Source of the DNA: Pedococcus sp. 5OH_020
GTDB taxonomy: Bacteria > Actinomycetota > Actinomycetes > Actinomycetales > Dermatophilaceae
Direction of reading: 5' to 3'
DNA length: 64,000 nt
Assembly (NCBI RefSeq): GCF_027812955.1
Contig: NZ_JAPYZV010000005.1
Coordinates: forward strand, 62,001 to 126,000
Shown: positions 58,744 to 64,000 of the stretch, one piece after another
Numbering within the stretch: position 1 is the stretch's first letter
Layout: each line of letters starts with the position of its first letter
Notes under the pieces: model-generated
Told to the model about the DNA's origin: nothing
Databases searched by the model: none
What the model saw: only the letters and a program-made list of their open reading frames with translations
Program-made: the position numbers and the translations under genes

Positions 58744-59967
58744 TCAGTGCCTCTCGAGCTCCGACAGCGTGAGGACGACCAGGGAGGCGGTCCAGATGAG
58801 CGGTGCGGGTCCGGCAGGTCTCCCGGTACGCGTCACCTTCTCCGGCAGGGACCCGTACGAGGTACGGTGCGCGTCCAGCCAGTCGAGGAGGTCGCCGGCG
58901 CGCTCGCGATGACCCGTGGCGGCTGCGGTGAGGGCCAGCAGCGCCGTCTCGGGCGTCCAGGAGGACCCGTCGTGCTTCACCCAGTCCACGCCCGGGGCGA
59001 GCCCGCCGGCGGGTTGGAGTGCCTCCCGTGCATACCTGTGAACCGCTGAGTCCAGAGCGGCCCCGGAGTCGGCGGGCAGCTCCCCGGCGGGCAGGAACGG
59101 CGGCAGGAGCAGGAGGACGGCTGCGTCGAGCCCTCCGGTGTCACCGAACCGCTCGAAGCGCGGTCCGAAGCCCCGCACCACCACGGCGGCCAACGCGTCA
59201 CCGACCTCACGAGTACGCCGCGCCGCGCGGGCATCGCCGGTCAGGCTGTAGTCGCGTGAGGCGGCCAGCAGACCGGCGACCATCGGCGCAACCGTGCCGA
59301 GAGTCGTGCGGTCGACCGCCACCTCCCAGTAGTCGGGTGACGCAGGAGGAAGCCGATGCCCCTGGGCGACAAGCCGTGTCAGCGTCGCGACACAGCGGTC
59401 CCGGAGCCTGTCCGCTGACGGCGGCACCGCGGCAGGGGCCTCGGCGCGCACCTCGGCGACCGCCCAGAGCACCCACCCACAACCGTCCGACTGGCGCGGT
59501 CGGTCCCGCCGTGGCGAGCCGTCCAGCCCGTACCGCGCCTGGAAGCCGACCGCGTCGTCGAACTCCAGGCCACTGAGCCTGTCCAGCACCCGCGAGGCCT
59601 CGGCCCGGTGGTCGCTGCGGGCCAGGGCGACTGCGGCGAACGAACCGTCGCGCGGCCAGAAGTACTGCCACGACCGCCCGGGCCCAGCGGCGACCGCCCC
59701 GTTCGGGCTGGTCTGGGACCGAATGTCGACGAGCGCCCAGCGGGCCATCTCAGCCCAAGCCGTGGCACCCCCGGGGACGTCGCCGCCGCCGAGCCAGCGG
59801 GCGTCGTCGTACTGCTGGCCGCTGTCGGCGTAGACCGGTTGCGCCCGGTAGCCGGGGGCCCGCAGCAGAGGCTCCTCCGGCAGCGCGACCTTCGGTCCCG
59901 CCGCGGCGCCCGCGACGAGCAGGGCGACGCCGGACGCCAGGAAGACTGGTGCTCGACGTCGCCTCAC
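58744..59967 (-). CDS. Exported glycoside hydrolase family 15-like protein
   Basis: A 407-residue protein with an N-terminal basic segment and hydrophobic helix (signal or anchor). The (alpha/alpha)6-barrel features include YFWPRDGSFAAVAL and WVKHDGSSWTPETALLAL, the latter with the probable catalytic Glu, as in glucoamylase-type GH15. GTG 59967 is chosen because AGGGGG lies upstream; GTG 60000 is an alternative. The substrate, possibly an alpha-glucan or trehalose-type sugar, is not determined. Confidence 0.75.
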   Translation of the reverse strand: MRRRRAPVFLASGVALLVAGAAAGPKVALPEEPLLRAPGYRAQPVYADSGQQYDDARWLGGGDVPGGATAWAEMARWALVDIRSQTSPNGAVAAGPGRSWQYFWPRDGSFAAVALARSDHRAEASRVLDRLSGLEFDDAVGFQARYGLDGSPRRDRPRQSDGCGWVLWAVAEVRAEAPAAVPPSADRLRDRCVATLTRLVAQGHRLPPASPDYWEVAVDRTTLGTVAPMVAGLLAASRDYSLTGDARAARRTREVGDALAAVVVRGFGPRFERFGDTGGLDAAVLLLLPPFLPAGELPADSGAALDSAVHRYAREALQPAGGLAPGVDWVKHDGSSWTPETALLALTAAATGHRERAGDLLDWLDAHRTSYGSLPEKVTRTGRPAGPAPLIWTASLVVLTLSELERH

Positions 59968-60072
59968 CGGCCGGTCCCCCTCGTGCCGTGGCCCCTTCAC
60001 GGGGCGGTGGGGAAACCGTAGGGGACCGGGTCCGTCCAGGGAGCCGTTCGGCGAAATGTCTCGACCGGCGTT

Positions 60073-60627
60073 CTAGGAGGTGTCGCCCCTCGCCCCATCA
60101 GCGCTCGTACGGTCGCGTGCGATCGACGCGACCAGGGCTCCCGTGGCGCGAACGAGGTCCGCAGGCGACAGCGAGATGTCCAGCCCGCGTCGGCCGCCCG
60201 AGACATACACCGTCTCGAGCTCCTCCACGGACCGATGGACGACCATGGGCAGCGCCTTTCTCTGACCCAGCGGGGAGATGCCACCCAGGACGTAGCCGGT
60301 GGAGCGCTCGGCGGCTGCGGGTGAGGCCATCACGACCTTCTTCAGTCCCAGCGCGGTGGCCAGCGCCTTGAGGTCGAGCTGGCGATCGACCGGGACGACG
60401 CCCACCGCGAGTCCCCTCTCGCCGGAGACGAGGAGGGTCTTGAACACCTGGCCCGGCGGAACCGACAGTGCGGCAGCGGCCTCCAGTCCGTAGGAGGCGG
60501 CGGCAGGGTCGTGCGCGTAACGGTGCAGCCCGAACGGGATCCCCAGCCGGATCAGCGCGGCCGTCGCCGGCGTGCCCGCCCGGTCCTTCCGCGTCAGCGC
60601 TTCTCGACGCGCTGGACGACCTTCCAC
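60073..60627 (-). CDS. ybaK: YbaK/EbsC-family Cys-tRNA(Pro) deacylase
   Basis: A protein of up to 184 residues that hydrolyses mischarged Cys-tRNA(Pro) or related species. AGTPATAALIRLGIPF and GGISPLGQRKALP are family signatures, the Lys of VFKTLLV being conserved. The start is uncertain: GTG 60627 overlaps bioY by 34 bases, while CTG 60597, embedded in the bioY stop, would give the usual family N-terminus. Confidence 0.88.
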   Translation of the reverse strand: MEGRPARREALTRKDRAGTPATAALIRLGIPFGLHRYAHDPAAASYGLEAAAALSVPPGQVFKTLLVSGERGLAVGVVPVDRQLDLKALATALGLKKVVMASPAAAERSTGYVLGGISPLGQRKALPMVVHRSVEELETVYVSGGRRGLDISLSPADLVRATGALVASIARDRTSADGARGDTS

Positions 60628-61178
60628 GCGGCGGGAAGTAGTCCGGCGGCCACGGCGATCTTGATGGCGTCGCCGAGCAGGAACGGCACGACGCCCTTGG
60701 CAAGCCCGGTCGACAGGTCCATCCCGGTGGCGGCCATGAGGTAAGGCAGGCCCACCGCGTAGATGACCACGTTGCCCAGCACCATGGTCGCGGCGGTCTT
60801 GAGCGGAGTCCGGTCTGCGCCCCGCTGAGCGAGCCAGCCCACCAGGCCACCGGCCAGCACGAACCCGATGATGTAGCCGAAGGAGGGGAAGCCATAGCCG
60901 CTCGAGTGGCCCGCGAACCAGGGAACACCCGCCATACCGGCAGCCAGGTAGAGGCCGATGCTCAGTAGCCCTCGCACCGAGCCCAGCGACGCTCCGGTCA
61001 GCAGAGCGGCGAAGGTGCCCAGGGTCAGCGGGACCGGGGTGAACGAGAGCGGGATGGCGAACTGGGCGAGCAGCCCGACGAAGGCCGCCCCACCGAGGAC
61101 GAGGGCGGCGTCACGGACGAGGCCGCCGGGGATGACGTCGGCGAGGACGCGCTTGCGGGGTAGGGCGATAGCAGTCAC
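60594..61178 (-). CDS. bioY: Biotin transporter BioY
   Basis: A 194-residue S component of an ECF biotin importer with about six membrane helices; VPLTLGTFAALLTGASLG and GMAGVPWFAGHSSGYGFPSFGYIIGF are typical of BioY. The energising BioM/BioN genes are not adjacent, so BioY may use a shared ECF module. GTG 61178 lies six bases after TAGGTT on the minus strand. Confidence 0.93.
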   Translation of the reverse strand: MTAIALPRKRVLADVIPGGLVRDAALVLGGAAFVGLLAQFAIPLSFTPVPLTLGTFAALLTGASLGSVRGLLSIGLYLAAGMAGVPWFAGHSSGYGFPSFGYIIGFVLAGGLVGWLAQRGADRTPLKTAATMVLGNVVIYAVGLPYLMAATGMDLSTGLAKGVVPFLLGDAIKIAVAAGLLPAAWKVVQRVEKR

Positions 61179-61268
61179 GGGAGCAACCTAGCGAACGGCG
61201 CCGAGCCGATACAGCGGCGTCTCACGTCGACCACGTCACACTGCGTCCACCCCTGCGTCGGGCCCCCT

Positions 61269-62726
61269 TCAGACCAGCGAGGCCTCGCGGCTCGCCGCCG
61301 CTCGGCGCACCGCCTCGGCATGCGTGGAGTCCTCGTCGCCGTGCTCACGCCACCACTGCTGGCCCTCCGGGGCCAGGGTGTGGATGGGGTCGTAGTACAC
61401 GTAGTCCCGGGACAACGCCTGCTCGGTCGACGCAGGATCGGCGGCCTCCAGCTGGGTGCGGTAGTTCTTACGCCAGAACGACATCCCGAGCTCCATGTCG
61501 TAATGGTCGACCTGGTGCACCCAGCGCTTCCCGACGAACGGGACGTCGCAGACGATGCGAGGTGTCGCGAAGCCCGGCAGGTATCCCATGATCGAGTGCT
61601 GCAACCGCTGCGCCTCGGCCAGCGACAACCGCCAGTGCTCGGAGAACGGGATCATGTCGCACATGTAGAAGTAGTACGGCGTCACCATGGCGTCGTCCTG
61701 GAGCGCGAAGCACAGGTCGAGCAGCTGCTTCGTCGAGTCGTTGACGCCCCGCATGAGCACGCCCTGGTTTCTGACGTCCCGCACCCCCGCCTCCAGCATC
61801 GTCCGGGCCGCGCGGGCGACCAGGGGGGTGACGGACTGGGCGCTGTTGACATGGGTGTGGATGGCCAGCGAGACCCCGCGCGAACGGGCCTTGGCCGCCA
61901 CCCGTGCCACCCCTTCGACGACGTCGGACTGGAGCCAGTGCTGGGGAAGGCCCATGAGTGCCTTGGTCGCCAGGCGGATGTCCCGGACCGACTCCACGTC
62001 GAGCAGCCTGTCGAGGAACGCTTCGAGGTTGTGCCACGGCACGTTGGCCACGTCGCCGCCTGACACGACGACGTCCCGGACCTGCGGGGTCTGGTGCAGG
62101 TACGCCAGCATGGCCGCGTACCGGTCGGCGGGCCGGCCCTCGAGCTTCAGCTTGTCGACGACCCGGGTGGAGTTGCCGACCAGGTCCATCCGGGTGCAGT
62201 GGCCGCAGTACTGCGGACAGGTGGACAGGAGCTCGGCCAGCACCTTCGTCGGGTAGCGGTGGGTGAGGCCTTCGGCGACCCACATGTCGTGTTCGTGCAG
62301 GCTGTCGCGCGTCGCGTGCGGGTGCGAGGGCCAGTCGGTCCTGCGGTCGGAGAAGACCGGGAGCATGTAGCGGCGCACCGGGTCGGCGTAGAACGCCCGG
62401 GTGAACTCCTCGCCAACACCCGGCATGCCAGCACCGGGCCACGTCCCCTCGCTGACCATGGTGTTGACCATCTGCGGCGGCAGCAGCATCGACATCGTGG
62501 CGCGCTCGGCCTGGTCGCGCTCGAGGTCGGCGTAGAAGTGGTCGTCCAGCAGGTCGCCCATGACCTCGTGCAGCTGCTTGACGTTCTTGACGCAGTGAGC
62601 CCGTTGCCACTGGGCGCTGGCCCAGTCCTCAGCCGTCACCGTGCGCCACCCGGGGAAGCGGGTCCAGTCGGGCTCCACGAGCTCGCGGTGACGGTAGACA
62701 TACGGCTGCTCGATGCCGACGCTCAT
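61269..62726 (-). CDS. kamA: Lysine 2,3-aminomutase
   Basis: A 485-residue radical-SAM, PLP-dependent enzyme converting L-lysine to beta-lysine (3,6-diaminohexanoate). The CPQYCGHC cluster site is the CxxxCxxC iron-sulfur motif. The PLP Lys is probably the one in CDVPFVGKRW, at the place of the PGGGGK motif of clostridial KamA; the loop is shorter and less Gly-rich. TATCCT on the minus strand ends six bases before the ATG. It is divergent from kdd by 85 bases. Confidence 0.9.
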   Translation of the reverse strand: MSVGIEQPYVYRHRELVEPDWTRFPGWRTVTAEDWASAQWQRAHCVKNVKQLHEVMGDLLDDHFYADLERDQAERATMSMLLPPQMVNTMVSEGTWPGAGMPGVGEEFTRAFYADPVRRYMLPVFSDRRTDWPSHPHATRDSLHEHDMWVAEGLTHRYPTKVLAELLSTCPQYCGHCTRMDLVGNSTRVVDKLKLEGRPADRYAAMLAYLHQTPQVRDVVVSGGDVANVPWHNLEAFLDRLLDVESVRDIRLATKALMGLPQHWLQSDVVEGVARVAAKARSRGVSLAIHTHVNSAQSVTPLVARAARTMLEAGVRDVRNQGVLMRGVNDSTKQLLDLCFALQDDAMVTPYYFYMCDMIPFSEHWRLSLAEAQRLQHSIMGYLPGFATPRIVCDVPFVGKRWVHQVDHYDMELGMSFWRKNYRTQLEAADPASTEQALSRDYVYYDPIHTLAPEGQQWWREHGDEDSTHAEAVRRAAASREASLV

Positions 62727-62772
62727 ACTGGCAGGATACGGGAGAGGCTACGCCCAGCCGCGCAAACCGCCG

Positions 62773-62778
62773 TAAATT
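62773..62778 (+). promoter_or_regulatory. -10-like element for kdd
   Basis: TAAATT about 33 bases before the kdd GTG, in the 85-base divergent space with kamA. No clear -35 is seen. Confidence 0.35.
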
Positions 62779-62811
62779 CTTCGCTCCACATCGCTGACCC
62801 AGGGAGATTCT

Positions 62812-63864
62812 GTGCCGGACACTCCTTCCTCGCCCATCGGTCTCCACCGAGTGGTGGAGCCCGCGGGGGCGTGTCTCCCGCAGGCGGCGGTGCGCCTCGA
62901 CGCGCGCCCTCAGCTGTGGCCGGACGAGGTGCGGGTCAGCGTCGAGACGCTCAACCTCGACGCAGCCTCCTACCGTCAGCTCTCCGACAAGCACGGCGGT
63001 GACGGCGACGCGGTCCGGGCGGAGGTCCTGGAGATCGTCGCCACCCGCGGCAAGCTGCAGAACCCGGTCACCGGGTCGGGGGGCATGCTCATCGGAACGG
63101 TGGACGAGGTCGGCCCGAGCTCGCCGCTCGGGCTCTCGCCGGGGGACCGGATCGCGACCCTCGTCTCACTGTCCCTGACGCCACTGGTCATCAGCGACCG
63201 CCTGTCGCGCTGGGACGGCCGGTCCGAACGCGCTCCGGCACGCGGACACGCGATCCTCTTCGGGCGTTCCATCGCCGCTCTCCTTCCCGGAGACCTCCCC
63301 GCCGAGCTCGCCCTCATGGTGATGGACGTCTGCGGCGCGCCGGCCCTCGTCGCGCGGGTGGTGGGGGAGTACGTCGCTCGCGGACACTCCCCGACCGTCG
63401 CGGTCCTCGGTGGCGCCGGCAAGTCCGGCTCGCTGTCACTGGCGGCAGCGGCCGACGCGGGAGCAGGTCGACGGATCGCCGTCGTGCCTGTCGAAGGGGA
63501 GGCAGCGCTGCTGCGCGGCACGGGACTGGCGGAGAAGGTGGTCGTCGCCGATGCCCGCGACCCGCTCAGGCTCTCGGAGGCGGTGGCTCACGCCGGAGGA
63601 CCGGCCGACATCACGGTCGTCTGCGTCGACGTCCCCGGGTGCGAGCAGCCCGCCATCCTGTCGACGGCGTCGGGCGGCACCATCGTCTTCTTCTCCATGG
63701 CCACCAGCTTCGCGGCGGCCGCGCTCGGAGCCGAAGGTGTGGCTGCCGACGTGCGGATGCTCGTCGGGAACGGCTACGTCCCCGGGCACGCCGACTATGC
63801 ACTCGACCTCCTACGAGGCAGTCCCTCGGTGAGGGCCCTGTTCGAGGGGCGCCTGTCCACGTAG
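62812..63864 (+). CDS. kdd: L-erythro-3,5-diaminohexanoate dehydrogenase
   Basis: A 350-residue NAD(P)-dependent dehydrogenase of the lysine-fermentation pathway, oxidising 3,5-diaminohexanoate to 5-amino-3-oxohexanoate. The Rossmann motif is VLGGAGKSGSLSL; the N-terminal segment LNLDAASYRQ and GTVDEVG resemble known Kdd proteins. GTG 62812 follows AGGGAG. With kamA divergent and lysine 5,6-aminomutase genes usually nearby (here presumably beyond the window), it supports complete lysine breakdown. Confidence 0.88.
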   Translation: MPDTPSSPIGLHRVVEPAGACLPQAAVRLDARPQLWPDEVRVSVETLNLDAASYRQLSDKHGGDGDAVRAEVLEIVATRGKLQNPVTGSGGMLIGTVDEVGPSSPLGLSPGDRIATLVSLSLTPLVISDRLSRWDGRSERAPARGHAILFGRSIAALLPGDLPAELALMVMDVCGAPALVARVVGEYVARGHSPTVAVLGGAGKSGSLSLAAAADAGAGRRIAVVPVEGEAALLRGTGLAEKVVVADARDPLRLSEAVAHAGGPADITVVCVDVPGCEQPAILSTASGGTIVFFSMATSFAAAALGAEGVAADVRMLVGNGYVPGHADYALDLLRGSPSVRALFEGRLST

Positions 63865-63877
63865 GCACACTGGAGCG

Positions 63878-64000
63878 GTGAGCACTCTCTACCGTGGCGG
63901 CTTCGTCTACTCACCTGTCGACCCCTTCGCCAACGCCCTCGTCGTGGACGACGCCACCGGCACGATCGCCTGGATCGGTGGTGACGACGCGGCCTCGGGG
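63878..64000 (+). CDS. Amidohydrolase family protein, N-terminal part
   Basis: Forty-one codons before the window end, starting at GTG 63878 with GGAG just upstream. YRGGFVYSPVDPFANALVVDD and AWIGGDDAA match the N-terminal beta domain of metal-dependent amidohydrolases. It is 13 bases after kdd and on the same strand, so probably part of the same lysine-catabolic operon. The catalytic domain is outside the window. Confidence 0.75.
   Translation, partial: MSTLYRGGFVYSPVDPFANALVVDDATGTIAWIGGDDAASG

Overview
The window is high-G+C actinobacterial DNA. It encodes a complete Pup-proteasome system (arc/mpa, dop, pup, prcB, prcA, pafA, pafB, pafC), mycothiol synthesis (mshC), a Tat translocon, a luciferase-like (F420-type) oxidoreductase, and many genes with leaderless-type starts. 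Gene content and order fit Micrococcales, perhaps Intrasporangiaceae, but no rRNA or other taxonomic marker is present and this placement is an inference.

Layout. (1) 1-12.6 kb looks like an accessory region: the tail of a class III aminotransferase and a succinate-semialdehyde-type dehydrogenase, then a long minus-strand operon read from about 10.0 kb back to 1.7 kb. That operon has two SIS-domain deglycase-like genes, an FrlD-like sugar kinase, a solute-binding lipoprotein, two ABC permeases, a HAD phosphatase and an MFS transporter. A divergent LacI-type regulator and two operator-like palindromes control its start. The set matches the logic of Amadori-product (fructosyl-amino-acid) use: import, phosphorylation, then deglycation. 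The region ends at a tRNA-Leu whose 3' end faces it. (2) 12.7-26 kb is ordinary chromosome: M20 peptidase, an LAFTG wall protein, AKR, LLM oxidoreductase, uppP, corA, a histidine phosphatase/DUF3090/SCO1664/mshC run, PAC2, HAD and a RecB-like nuclease. (3) 26-31 kb holds metH, an M50 protease and trmI. (4) 32-50 kb is the Pup-proteasome region. Between arc and dop lie two opposite-strand genes: an adenylation-carrier-membrane acyltransferase fusion with an iron-box-like promoter, and a divergent PRPP synthase. Between prcA and pafA lie a dienelactone hydrolase, a peroxiredoxin and an epimerase. FKBP isomerases, DUF3866 and pafBC follow. (5) 50-55 kb carries tatA, tatC, a lipid kinase and a HelY-type helicase. 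(6) 55-64 kb has a frameshifted DinB-family gene, a DUF222/HNH gene with an SOS-box-like start, a 5'-3' exonuclease, an Lrp regulator, a GH15-like protein, a YbaK protein and bioY. At the right edge are kamA and kdd (beta-lysine catabolism), with an amidohydrolase cut by the window end.

No gap between genes exceeds about 250 bases. I saw no CRISPR array, insertion sequence, prophage or rRNA. The most unusual points are the Amadori-type operon with twin deglycases carrying complementary motif changes, the iron-box-controlled adenylation/acyltransferase fusion inside the proteasome locus, a strongly over-represented 8-mer (GTATGCCG), and over twenty genes whose start lies 6-8 nt after a TANNNT hexamer.
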